Shown here piece after piece: positions 18,155-26,174 of a DNA stretch of 34,491 nt (positions are counted from its first letter, which is position 1; each line of letters opens with the position of its first letter). Origin of the DNA: Microbulbifer halophilus. Lineage in GTDB: Bacteria; Pseudomonadota; Gammaproteobacteria; Pseudomonadales; Cellvibrionaceae. Under the pieces are notes generated by a model, which saw only the letters and a program-made list of their open reading frames with translations, did not search any database and was not told the DNA's origin. The position numbers and the translations under genes were made by a program. The stretch is from positions 1 through 34,491 of the forward strand of contig NZ_JAPIVK010000040.1 in assembly GCF_026183675.1 (NCBI RefSeq), read 5' to 3'.

Positions 18155-18162
18155 AACTCCTC

Positions 18163-18945
18163 CTAATATCCAGCCAGCAAACCCTTAGCCTTGACTCGCT
18201 GTGCCATTTTAGCGAACACGATCAATCCCACTGCCATCCACACTATGCCGTTCACTGCAGCGTACACCGCAAGTATCGGATCAAATGGCGTGTTGAAGGC
18301 CATGAGCCCCCGCAGCATGACCACACTGGGCACCATTGGCATCCACATTGCCGCTACCGCGATTACCCTGTCAGCACCAGACGTCCAATTTTCGAATGGG
18401 GTGAACATCAAAAGCAGGAGAAGCATCTGCAAGGACGGGAGCATTGCGCCCAAGCGCTTGACCTGAAGAGCAACTCCACCGACAATCAAGCCCATGCCGA
18501 TCCCTGCGAGCAGGAGCATCGCAATTGGAAATGCTATAGCCGGGGAGAAACTCACTTCGCTTCCTGTCAACCACACGATAAGGCTGACCATAATGACAAT
18601 CAGCACGATATCGACCAAGGTTTCGGAGAGAGCTCGGCAGAAGAAGATCCACCAGACCTTATAGCGCGACAGAAATACACTCTCCAGAACCCCGGTATCG
18701 GCTTCGGCCTGGATGGCAAGCGGCGGCTTATTGAGAGCCTTGGTTGCAAGGACCCAAGCTGTCCAACCTACGACCATAGCATTGAGATTCTCGCCAAATA
18801 CTTCCTGTCCGGACAGATACTGAGCGCCCATGAAGAGGCCGTAGAACATCAACGTGCTGATGAACAGGGAGCTCGCAAAATTGGCCGGATAGCGAATGGT
18901 AAGCGCCAGCGTCCGAAGGAGTTCTATGTATAGAAGCCTGATCAT
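18163..18945 (-). CDS. ABC-2 type transporter permease
   Basis: 260 residues with about six hydrophobic segments and an amphipathic N-terminus (LYIELLRTLALTIRYP), the usual layout of ABC-2 permeases. A cytoplasmic loop with ETDTGVLE-like character (EADTGVLESVFLSRYKVWW) matches the coupling region of this family. Its ATG overlaps the stop of the ATPase gene by four bases (18942-18945), so the two form one exporter. As the first genes of the biosynthetic operon they most likely export, or give self-resistance to, the product; the substrate is not readable from sequence. Confidence 0.92.
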   Translation of the reverse strand: MIRLLYIELLRTLALTIRYPANFASSLFISTLMFYGLFMGAQYLSGQEVFGENLNAMVVGWTAWVLATKALNKPPLAIQAEADTGVLESVFLSRYKVWWIFFCRALSETLVDIVLIVIMVSLIVWLTGSEVSFSPAIAFPIAMLLLAGIGMGLIVGGVALQVKRLGAMLPSLQMLLLLLMFTPFENWTSGADRVIAVAAMWMPMVPSVVMLRGLMAFNTPFDPILAVYAAVNGIVWMAVGLIVFAKMAQRVKAKGLLAGY

Positions 18946-19859
18946 GACCTATAGCCTTCTTCGGTTAGTTGAAGGAAAATGTATGCTAGATCAACTTTTG
19001 CACGTCCAAGAGAGCGAATCGGCGTTGGCCGAATTACGTTGAGAGCATTGTAAAGGTGATCACTATCACCAGGCAGGCATATACGGTCAGCTTCGAATGT
19101 GGCATTGAATTCATCGACAAGCACATCCCGATTAGCTGGAGATAATTCACCGCCGAGCTCTATTTCGTAGCCATCCGGGGTAAATTCAAGAATCAGATCC
19201 GTCTTGCTTGCCTCCTTGATGATCCGTCCATCGCGAATGATTGCAACTCGGTCTGCAAGCGTCTCAGCAATGTCGAGCTGATGTGTTGTCAACACAATTG
19301 CCATACCCTGTTCGCGCAACTCTCGAATCAGGGATATCACCTGCATTGAGGAGGATACATCCAACCCGAGAGTTGGCTCATCGAGCAGAAGCATCCGTGG
19401 CTCATGGATTAGTGCCACGGCGATGGCGAGCTTTTGCTGCATGCCACGGGAAAGGCTGCGCACCTGATGGTTGCGCTTGCTAATCAAGTCGAAACGTTCT
19501 AACAAAGCATCCGCGCGCCTAGAAGCAGTTCGCTGGGACAAGCCCTTTTGCACACCAAAGTAGCGCATATTCTCGAACGCAGTCATTCGCCAGTAGAGGT
19601 TGCGATTCCCCTCCAGCACGGCACCAAAACGTTCCATTGCCATCGGATTTCGGTGCGGATCCAGCCCATCAATCCATCCCGCACCTTCGTCCGGTAGCAG
19701 TAAGCCAGCGATCATCTTAATCGTTGTTGTCTTGCCGGCACCGTTCGGGCCAAGGAATGCAAACACCTCCCCCTTGTTAACCCGAAATGATACCCCAGAG
19801 ACCGCTTGCGTATTACGACCGAAGGCCTTCTGCAAATCGTCTACGATCAGAACTTCCAT
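18942..19859 (-). CDS. ABC transporter ATP-binding protein
   Basis: 305 residues. The nucleotide-binding domain has Walker A GPNGAGKTT near residue 38, the ABC signature LSRGMQQKLAIA, Walker B MLLLDEPTLGLD and the switch histidine in LTTHQLD. The C-terminal 90 residues form the extra domain common in ATPases that pair with ABC-2 permeases. ATG at 19859 has AGGAAGG seven bases upstream; a GTG at 19862 is possible. It is the first gene of the operon, with a 550-base gene-poor stretch upstream. Pairing with the next gene is clear from the 4-base overlap. Export of the lipopeptide-polyketide product is inferred. Confidence 0.95.
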   Translation of the reverse strand: MEVLIVDDLQKAFGRNTQAVSGVSFRVNKGEVFAFLGPNGAGKTTTIKMIAGLLLPDEGAGWIDGLDPHRNPMAMERFGAVLEGNRNLYWRMTAFENMRYFGVQKGLSQRTASRRADALLERFDLISKRNHQVRSLSRGMQQKLAIAVALIHEPRMLLLDEPTLGLDVSSSMQVISLIRELREQGMAIVLTTHQLDIAETLADRVAIIRDGRIIKEASKTDLILEFTPDGYEIELGGELSPANRDVLVDEFNATFEADRICLPGDSDHLYNALNVIRPTPIRSLGRAKVDLAYIFLQLTEEGYRS

Positions 19860-19913
19860 CACGCGGCCTTCCTGTCCATAGCCCCACCTTAGCGTTCTTT
19901 GCTAGCTGAAATT

Positions 19914-19943
19914 ATCATATATCACGCCACGTCGCAGATGCAA
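19914..19943 (-). promoter_or_regulatory. Candidate sigma-70 promoter of the biosynthetic operon
   Basis: Read on the minus strand, TTGCAT (19943-19938) is followed after 18 bases by TATGAT (19919-19914), inside TATATGATAAT. This lies about 55 bases before the ATPase start codon. It is the best-looking promoter in the upstream gap. The -35 element overlaps a perfect 12-base palindrome, which could be an operator. Based on eye inspection only. Confidence 0.4.
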
Positions 19944-19950
19944 TATTGCA
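19939..19950. promoter_or_regulatory. Perfect 12-bp palindrome TGCAATATTGCA
   Basis: A perfect palindrome that overlaps the -35 element of the candidate operon promoter. A repressor bound here would block polymerase. A 12-base palindrome in an AT-rich stretch can arise by chance, so the functional reading is tentative. Confidence 0.3.
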
Positions 19951-20028
19951 CAAGGACCCGCATGGCAACAGACAGATGGTTGGCGTGAAATATAACGTAA
20001 TAGCTGGATGAAATGCTCGACGACTTGC

Positions 20029-20044
20029 TGCACGAGATCGTGCA
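20029..20044. promoter_or_regulatory. Dyad TGCACGA-GA-TCGTGCA upstream of the operon
   Basis: Two perfect 7-base arms with a 2-base centre, about 85 bases upstream of the candidate -35 element. The size and shape fit a dimeric regulator site at an activator distance. It does not match a regulator consensus that I can name with confidence. Confidence 0.3.
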
Positions 20045-20195
20045 ATCCCGTAACCCTATTTGTTTGGGGTTTTGAAAGCCTCTTTCTATCTGTCAAACCC
20101 TTGTAAAGTTTCGCAGCGAGTGTCGCTTACAGAATAGGGTTCGGCAATGAAAACAGCGACTTATCCTTTATCGTAGCGCTTGTCGGACATGTGGC

Positions 20196-20430
20196 TCACC
20201 GAAGAAAGGCTAACAATGGAGTCTTTTGCAGGAATCGCAAATGTCCAATGACAACATGTTTCAATTCCTCACGCTTTTCACCATTCTCTTGCCGACACCG
20301 TGATTTTCTCAGATGATCCACACCAGTTCGCCAGGGTTCAGCTCAGGCGAATACGGCGGCAGTAGGACGGGCGTGCCGCCTCGTCCCTTTGCCCATCCTG
20401 CAAATCGTTGCCAACAGTTATTCACCAGTT
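20196..20430 (-). pseudogene. IS630-family transposase C-terminal remnant, frameshifted
   Basis: Read on the minus strand, the translation shows the hallmark end of the IS630 DDE domain, LLPPYSPELNPGELVW, then hits a TGA at 20311-20309. Moving one frame at about 20318 restores a typical continuation (DHLRKSRCRQ, later HLRFLQKTPLLAFLR) up to a stop at 20198-20196. A single lost G in the TGGGAT expected for Trp-Asp explains the break. Only about the last 75 residues remain, and the right end runs into the end of the membrane fusion protein gene near 20420-20430. It cannot encode an active transposase. Confidence 0.8.
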
Positions 20431-21452
20431 CTCAAAAAGGCCACCTTTACCCCCATATCCGGCAGAATCCGTGGGTCACTTTCATCGATACCGATACGCA
20501 CCCGTACCGTCGCCTTGGCGCGATCGGCGGTGGGAATAATAGCCTCGACTGTGGCCGGAATTTCCCACTCCGGATAGGCGTCCAGCTGCGCGCTGACTTT
20601 CTGCCCCTCGCGCACGCGGCCGATAAACGCCTCGTTGACGTCCACTTCGATTTCCAGCGAATCCATATCGACTATGGTGCAGATACCGGTGCGGGTGAAG
20701 CCGCCGCCGGCGGAGCTGGGCGAGACGATTTCGCCGGGTTGGGCATTCTTCTGCGTGACTACGCCGGCAAAGGGTGCGCGGATGGTGTGGTCCTCCAGTT
20801 GTTCGCGCTGGCGCTGGACCTCAAGCTGGGCCACGCGAATGTCCGCGCGCGCACTGGCCAACTCCGCGCGCAGGCTCTCGACACTGGCCTCGCTCTGGGT
20901 GAGTTCGGCGCGGCTGGAGTAGTTCTTGTCCATCAGGCCCGCGTAACGCACGCGCTGGCGCTGCGCCTCGCCCAAGTTGGCCCGGATGCTGGCAACCTGC
21001 GCCTGCAGTACCTCCACCCGCGACTGCGCCAGTTCCAGCTCTACCTGAGCCTTGGCGGCGTCCAGTTGCGCCAACACCTGACCGGCGTCGACGCGCATGC
21101 CTTCCTCTACCCCGACATCGGCGATCAGCCCCATTACTTGCGCAGAGACGGTGGCCGTGCGGCGGGCGGTGATATAGCCGGAGGCGTCGAGGACGGTTTC
21201 GTGAATTTTGACGGCGGGGATCTGTACCGGTGGTTGCGTGGCGGTGGGCTTGTCTGTACTGGCGGCGGGGGCTGCAGTTTCCGGCGGCGGATCGGCGGAG
21301 AACTGAGCCGCTGCCAGGGCGCCGACCAGTATGCCTACCGCGACGCTGATGACGGCGGCTACCAAGATGCTTCTGCCCGGTATGCCCGAATCAGCTGCCC
21401 CGTCCCGGTCAATTTTCAGCTGGTTGAGCAGTTCGCTGGTGTTTTTCGCCAT
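20418..21452 (-). CDS. Periplasmic adaptor (membrane fusion protein, HlyD/MacA type), probably truncated at the 3' end
   Basis: 344 residues. It has one N-terminal membrane anchor (about 28-50) followed by a Pro/Thr-rich linker, a first lipoyl half (ITARRTATVSAQVMGLI), a long alpha-helical hairpin rich in Glu, Gln and Arg, a second lipoyl half (TIRAPFAGVVTQKNAQPGEIV) and a beta-barrel domain ending near DPRILPDMGVKVAFL. Such adaptors connect an inner-membrane ABC or RND pump to an outer-membrane channel. Homologues usually continue for some 50-100 residues into a membrane-proximal domain; here the frame stops at RTGE, exactly where an IS630 transposase remnant begins. No pump gene follows. 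It may be a leftover of an interrupted efflux operon, or it may still work with the biosynthetic exporter. Confidence 0.85.
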   Translation of the reverse strand: MAKNTSELLNQLKIDRDGAADSGIPGRSILVAAVISVAVGILVGALAAAQFSADPPPETAAPAASTDKPTATQPPVQIPAVKIHETVLDASGYITARRTATVSAQVMGLIADVGVEEGMRVDAGQVLAQLDAAKAQVELELAQSRVEVLQAQVASIRANLGEAQRQRVRYAGLMDKNYSSRAELTQSEASVESLRAELASARADIRVAQLEVQRQREQLEDHTIRAPFAGVVTQKNAQPGEIVSPSSAGGGFTRTGICTIVDMDSLEIEVDVNEAFIGRVREGQKVSAQLDAYPEWEIPATVEAIIPTADRAKATVRVRIGIDESDPRILPDMGVKVAFLRTGE

Positions 21453-21968
21453 GGCCCTGTTTTTATTGTTACGTCCTGTAGGAGTAAGATTCCAACCCTA
21501 GCAGAAAAAAACAGGCCTGACTATCGTACAGCAAGGTAGTATCGACTGGAAAGCTGACCTTTCGTTTCAGTGGCCCGAGAAAGCTGGGATCAGCAGTACC
21601 AGAAGGGTGAAAACCTCCATTCGCCTCATCAGCATCTTCAGGATCGTAACTACTCAGCGCCAATCGACAGAACTGAATTTTTCCAACAAGGAAGTGCGGC
21701 TATTCGTCATCCTGTCACTTATACTAAAGGAGTTTTTCCGGCATCAACGGGTAAAGTCTGGTGGAACCATTGTGGCAACCAAGTGAGTGGCTGAGGAGGC
21801 TAAACAGCGTAGGCCAGAGCACAGGCCGCGCCACACCAGGAACCGGAACCCAGTGGGCGAAGCATGGCTTCTTCCTCCGAAGGAAAATCAGGCGGCCGCC
21901 GAGTGTAAATCCTTGGTTGCGTGATCAGTGGACGCGACAACTTTGTCAACAAACACAGACATTGCAAC
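21453..21968. other. Gene-poor stretch upstream of the adaptor gene
   Basis: No reading frame here looks like a protein family and no RNA gene was recognised. The part next to 21452 should hold the adaptor promoter. The rest may be degraded mobile-element DNA leading into the ISL3 remnant, but I see no diagnostic motif. Confidence 0.4.
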
Positions 21969-22229
21969 AAGTGGTACAGCTATGCAACCCGCAGCCGGTT
22001 GGAGCCGATCAAGAAAGTCGCCAGAATACTCAAGTGGCACTTGGACAACCTGCTCAACTACTTTGGGCACCAGATTATCAACGCGGGATCAGAAGGAATG
22101 AACTCAAAATTCCAAACTTTGAAATCGAATGCTCGTGGCTTTCGATCCTTCGAGGGGGGGGGAGGAGCAGGGCCAGCGTACTCTTCTACTGCGGAGGCCT
22201 TGGGTATGGAGCCGGAGCCTTCACACTGA
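21969..22229 (+). pseudogene. ISL3-family transposase C-terminal remnant
   Basis: The plus-strand translation reads NKWYSYATRSRLEPIKKVAR, then HLDNLLNYFGHQI, EGMNSKFQTLKSNARGFRSF. This is the conserved C-terminus of ISL3 (IS204/IS1001/IS1165) transposases, whose usual text is a WYxWAxxSRLEPxKKVAR block followed by an EGLNSKIQxIKxxARGFRN block. The expected closing FYCGGL is present but in another frame, after a run of nine G near 22154-22162, so the copy is frameshifted. Nothing of the N-terminal three quarters is visible upstream. The frame ends at TGA 22227-22229. Confidence 0.8.
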
Positions 22230-22391
22230 TTTACGAAGAACCACAAGGAGAGATGTGCAGGTAAAAATTCACAAAATTAAATGCCAACTTGACAGGTTGA
22301 TCAAAATACAGGATGTTGGATATAGAGACTGGGAGGCAGTTTCTAGGCTAACAGCACTAGATCGGTTTCTCCCACCACTTCCTCCACCACC
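22230..22391. other. Short AT-rich intergenic stretch
   Basis: Noncoding DNA between the ISL3 remnant and the phosphopantetheinyl transferase remnant. No terminator or gene was recognised. Confidence 0.35.
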
Positions 22392-23200
22392 TCACCCAAC
22401 GGCAGGCTCTTCGGCCCGGTACCAATTTCCGGGTGCTTTTTCCTGGACAGCATCCCCGGGCATGATGACGGTCACCAGCGAATGTGCTTCAAGCACGAAA
22501 CGGCATCTGAAGGAATCGCCGGCGCCTACTTTTGGAGAGAGCTCGCGAGTTACCTCGAGCGTCAGACAGCCCTCTTCTGGAGAGCACGCCTTCACTTCGG
22601 CGCATTCAAATCCGAAGTAGCTGCCGACAACGGGATAAAGTGCCTTGAACAGGTCTCCTTCGCCGAGAAAATCAGGGTGGCAGCGATGTTTTCCCGCAGT
22701 CCCCGGCTTACCAACAAGGAGTGTTCTTCCGCTTGGCAGATCAATCCGGAAACCTGATCTGCCAACGGCCCGGACAGGTACGCCTCGATACCGATAAACC
22801 TGTCCCCGCCACCGGAGTCCCGGGTGATCGCGCAGATTGCGGTGGAGTGACTATGGGTTATGGAGCCCCTGGTTCCCACCGGCCAGACCGGGTTGCGGTG
22901 CTCCCCTATCGGTATCTCGGGAACCGGCCCGGGCATGAAGCCAGACCGGTATATCGCCTGTCGAGCCGCATACCTGCCGGTCAAGAATTCTGCCTGGCGC
23001 TTTTCAACCGCGTTTTCCAGCGGCTGGGGAAAACGGATCCCCAGGTCATTGTAATGGAGTTTCCGGTAGTGCATATGGTCGAAGTCGCAGCGGTACAGGC
23101 AGACGGCTTCACTGTTATTGATCCAGTAGCGTTCCCTGTCAAGAAAATCGAGATTGCTTCCCGGGCCGGTATCCCTTGGGACGAAATCTATCGTTATCAT
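22392..23200 (-). pseudogene. 4'-phosphopantetheinyl transferase (EntD/Sfp type), frameshifted
   Basis: The enzyme family attaches phosphopantetheine to carrier proteins and would be the natural activator of the assembly line to the left. From ATG 23200 the frame shows RQAEFLTGRYAARQAI, then SITHSHSTAICAIT, then QAEEHSLL and LIFSAKET, all in family order. After SAKET the frame becomes nonsense and stops near 22592. One frame over, the sequence continues correctly as FKALYPVVGSYFGFE and runs to a stop at 22392. A single base missing from ACCCTG (present as ACCTG near 22645) explains it. In addition, the metal-binding motif normally written GIDIE reads GIEAY. Either the gene is decaying or the window has a sequencing indel; the motif change favours decay. 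Total length without the shift would be about 269 residues, slightly long for EntD. Confidence 0.82.
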
Positions 23201-23247
23201 TCTTCTGAAGATACCTTAATCCTGTACTAGCTTCGTCGCGGCGGCTA

Positions 23248-23282
23248 TCAGACGATCGCAAACATGGTTCGCGGCCGTCTGA
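23248..23282. other. Imperfect hairpin upstream of the transferase remnant
   Basis: TCAGACG and CGTCTGA form 7-base arms, with further partial pairing (CGC/GCG) inside and an 11-base loop. No T-run follows on the plus strand; on the minus strand it would lie in the upstream leader of the transferase gene. Function unknown. Confidence 0.25.
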
Positions 23283-23368
23283 AAATCGCCAATTCCAATT
23301 TTTCCTCAGTATAATCCGGGCAACCGGGGGAAGAAAGCTGTCTCCAGCCTTGCAGATGGATTCACTAG

Positions 23369-23523
23369 TGGACCGCTTGTAAAGTTCGGTAACAAAGGAG
23401 CACAGTCAAATCGTTCAGATCAAGGCGAGAAAGCGCTGGAATAGCAGCATTATTTCAATCTTTCTCAACGCAAAGCTGGACGACTTTGCGAAGCGAACTG
23501 TGCCTAACTTTACAAGCGGTCCA
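23369..23523. mobile_element. MITE-like 155-bp palindromic element with CTAG target duplication
   Basis: The terminal repeats are perfect 18-mers: TGGACCGCTTGTAAAGTT at 23369-23386 and its reverse complement at 23506-23523. Each outer end is followed by CTAG (23365-23368 and 23524-23527), so the full arms are 22 bases. The inside is also partly self-complementary (TCGTTCAG...GAGAAAG against CTTTCTC...CTGGACGA), and no reading frame is present. Size, perfect ends, lack of coding and a 4-base duplicate target fit a non-autonomous transposon. Since CTAG is itself a palindrome, the duplication cannot be told from a longer repeat by this copy alone. Confidence 0.75.
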
Positions 23524-24918
23524 CTAGAGCGTGTAAAGATAACTCACCAGGTCCTTCTTCTCCTGTTCGGTAAGCTGGGTGCCCAATACGATATTGAAAA
23601 ACTCCACCGTATCGTCCAGGGTCATCAGGCGGCCGTCGTGCAGGTAAGGTGGTGAATCCTTGATGCCGCGTAGCGGGAAGGTTTTGATGGGGCCGTCGGC
23701 GCTGGCGAGGCGGCCGTTGATCATCTTGGGTTCGTAGAAACGCTCGGTGCGCAGGTCGTGCATCAGGTTATCGGTAAAGTATGGCGGCTGGTGGCACTCG
23801 GCACACTGGCCCTTGCCGAAGAAGATCTCCTCGCCGCGCAATTCCTGTTCCGTGGCCTTGCTTTTGTCCAGGCGCCCCAGCAGGTTCAGCTTGGGGGCAG
23901 GCGGGAAGTCGAACAGGGCCTGCACCTCAGCCATGAAGTGCACCTGGCTGCCCCGCTCCAGGATGTTGACACCCTTCTTGGTGGCGATCACCGGATCGCC
24001 ATCGAAATAGGCTCCGCGCTGTTCGAACTCGGTGAAGTCCTCGACACTTTTCAGGGCCCGTTGGGAACCGAACAATCGCTGGATATTGACACCGCGCAGC
24101 GTGGGTGTGTCGATCCGGTGGCGGTGTTTCTGCGGGCGGATATCGCCCACCAGGTGCGTAGCGGCGTTGGTGTGACCATTGACGTGGCAGTCCAGACAGG
24201 CAACCCCCTGGCTGGGTTTCTCTGAACGCCGATCCCAGGTGGCGTTGAACTGTTGCTGTGGAAACGGCGTCAGCAGCAGCCGCAGGCCCTCCAGCTGCTT
24301 GGGATTCATTATACCGTTGAAAAGGCCGAAAAAATTGCTCAGCGTAACCACCTCTCCCTGGGAGACATCGCCAAGGTCCGGGCGTGTGGTCAGGTAGATG
24401 GGGGGCGGAAATTCTGGCAGGAATGTATCCGGCAGCACAAAGTCCAGGTCGAAGCGGGTCAGGTCCCGGCTTTCCTGTTCCTTGATGGCGTCGATATGGA
24501 ACTGCGGGAACACCATGCCGCCTTCATTCTGGTTCGGGTGTGGCAGTGGATAAAAGCCTTCGGGCCAGAGTTCCTCGCTTTTGATTTCTCCCGGAGACAT
24601 ATCTGCCAGTGATTCCCAGCTGGCGCCGTCGGGTAGCTTTACCCGCACTCCGCCCTGCACTGCCTTGCCGCCACTCATGGTGACGCCTTCTACCGGGTTG
24701 TCAGAGAGGTCATAGCGCTGCTGCAGAAGCGCCTCGTGGCGCTTCTGAATCTCCGGTTTCTCATCGCGCATCCGCTCCAGCGTGGTTTCAAAACTCTCAT
24801 GATCCACAACCGGCATATAGCTGCTCGGTGGCCCCTTGTCCTGTGCCACCGACGGCAGAGCTGCGAAAAAAAGGGATGCGAGCAGGAGGCGGAAAGTGTG
24901 TGTGGCATCTTTTGACAT
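23524..24918 (-). CDS. Di-haem cytochrome c peroxidase family protein, exported
   Basis: 464 residues from ATG 24918, which has GGAGGAG six bases upstream; a longer frame to 25008 lacks family-like sequence. A signal peptide is evident (LLLASLFFAALPSVAQ, cleavage after about residue 25). Two haem c sites are present, CLDCH at 241-245 and CAECH at 372-376. YLHDGRLMTLDDTVEFFN near 425-442 is a typical block of bacterial cytochrome c peroxidase and MauG relatives. It should act in the periplasm, but whether it reduces peroxide or oxidises another substrate is not clear; the roughly 200-residue N-terminal part differs from classical CcpA. The stop codon TAG lies inside the CTAG flank of the adjacent mobile element, so the last residues may have been altered by its insertion. 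Confidence 0.88.
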   Translation of the reverse strand: MSKDATHTFRLLLASLFFAALPSVAQDKGPPSSYMPVVDHESFETTLERMRDEKPEIQKRHEALLQQRYDLSDNPVEGVTMSGGKAVQGGVRVKLPDGASWESLADMSPGEIKSEELWPEGFYPLPHPNQNEGGMVFPQFHIDAIKEQESRDLTRFDLDFVLPDTFLPEFPPPIYLTTRPDLGDVSQGEVVTLSNFFGLFNGIMNPKQLEGLRLLLTPFPQQQFNATWDRRSEKPSQGVACLDCHVNGHTNAATHLVGDIRPQKHRHRIDTPTLRGVNIQRLFGSQRALKSVEDFTEFEQRGAYFDGDPVIATKKGVNILERGSQVHFMAEVQALFDFPPAPKLNLLGRLDKSKATEQELRGEEIFFGKGQCAECHQPPYFTDNLMHDLRTERFYEPKMINGRLASADGPIKTFPLRGIKDSPPYLHDGRLMTLDDTVEFFNIVLGTQLTEQEKKDLVSYLYTL

Positions 24919-25132
24919 AAAGCTCCTCCGAAAAGCTCTTTCGACTTTATTATTCCAGGAAGCTTCACAAGCGCCGGGGCCGACGCTACTGCTGCGAAAA
25001 GCTATCAAGTAGATAGAACAACTATTGAAAGCCTGCCAATAGATTTTAACTCTCGAGACAATAGCGGCTGGCTAAAAAGGGACGACACGCCAATTTTCAT
25101 TCGGTTTGGCACCAAGTAAAACAAACTGCCAC

Positions 25133-26143
25133 CTAATGGCAGGATACAGACCGGAAAAACTCGGGAATCCGCTTTTCAAGCCAGTACTTCGGCCGCCACA
25201 GACTGCCGCCGATAAAACCGACGTGGCCGCCGTGCTTGCTGATGTTGAGCTGCACGCCGGGACCCACCTCTGATTTGGTTGGAATAGCCGCCGGGTCGAT
25301 AAACGGATCATCCTCGGCGTGAATGATCAGGGTCGGTCGGATGATATGCTTCAGCAGCGGCTTGCTGGAGGCGCGGGTGTAATAATCGTCGACATCGCGA
25401 AAACCGTGCAGGGGCGCGGTGAAGGCGTCGTCAAACCGACGGAAGCTGGCGAAGTTTCCCGGCTCCTTCAGGTTCGGCATGGCGTCGGCCAGTGTCGCCT
25501 CCATGGCCTTCTTCTCGAGGCTATTTTTGAGGCTGGCGAGCAGGTGGCGCTGGTAGAAACGCGACAGCCCGGTATTGATCCGGTGGCTGCAGGCGTGCAG
25601 GTCCATCGGTGCCGACACGGCCACAGCCGCCGCCAGGGGACTGCCCTCCCCGTCTTCGCCCAGCCACTTCAGCAATACATTGCCACCCAGAGAGTAGCCC
25701 ACCGCCATTATCGGTGTATCGGGCAGTTGCTTACGAAGTTCGCCGGCAAGCCAACGCGGGTCCTCGCTGTCGCCGCTGTGGTAGGCCCGCAACAATTTGT
25801 TCGGAACACCACCACAACCGCGGAAATGCATCACTGCAACCTGGAAATTCTTTCGCATCAGTGCATCCATCATTCCCTGGGCATAGGGAGAGGCGACCGA
25901 TCCCTCCAGCCCGTGGAGGATCAGCACCAGGGGCCGATCGGGGCAGTCTTCCAAAGGTTTCGGCAGGTGCAAGCCGAGCTGATCGCCATCCGGTGTGTAG
26001 TACCAGTGGCACTCGGTGGCTACCCAGGAATCGGGGCGGTGAAAACGGGCGAAAACGGTCTGCAGGTGGCAGTTGCCCAGGCCAATGGCGGGGGAGAACT
26101 TCTCGGTCATCTGTCGGGTCCGGCTGGTTGCGGACCAGACCAT
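25133..26143 (-). CDS. yheT: YheT-type alpha/beta hydrolase
   Basis: 336 residues. The N-terminal block GLGNCHLQTVFARF, the oxyanion region LILHGLEGS, and MHFRGCGGVPN are characteristic of the YheT/ABHD1-3 hydrolase family. The catalytic triad is visible: Ser151 in GYSLGGN, an aspartate in HAEDDPFID near 276, and a histidine in HGGHVGF near 306. Substrates of bacterial members are poorly known; esterase or lipid hydrolase activity is usual for the fold. ATG at 26110 (MTEKFSP) is an equally good start, since neither has a clear ribosome site. It follows the DUF411 gene by 31 bases, so it probably shares its transcript. Cytoplasmic, no signal peptide. Confidence 0.9.
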   Translation of the reverse strand: MVWSATSRTRQMTEKFSPAIGLGNCHLQTVFARFHRPDSWVATECHWYYTPDGDQLGLHLPKPLEDCPDRPLVLILHGLEGSVASPYAQGMMDALMRKNFQVAVMHFRGCGGVPNKLLRAYHSGDSEDPRWLAGELRKQLPDTPIMAVGYSLGGNVLLKWLGEDGEGSPLAAAVAVSAPMDLHACSHRINTGLSRFYQRHLLASLKNSLEKKAMEATLADAMPNLKEPGNFASFRRFDDAFTAPLHGFRDVDDYYTRASSKPLLKHIIRPTLIIHAEDDPFIDPAAIPTKSEVGPGVQLNISKHGGHVGFIGGSLWRPKYWLEKRIPEFFRSVSCH

Positions 26144-26174
26144 ACCGATATTTTTGTAGAAACTGAAGAGGGGC

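Noticed and set aside
20313..21539. Plus-strand open frame of 408 codons opposite the adaptor gene
   Set aside because: The minus-strand adaptor has clear lipoyl and coiled-coil blocks, while this frame is Gly/Ala-rich without motifs and also runs over the transposase remnant.
23365..23527. Palindrome as a CRISPR or integron attC site
   Set aside because: There is a single pair of repeats only, no repeat-spacer series, no integrase nearby, and the CTAG flanks fit a transposon better.
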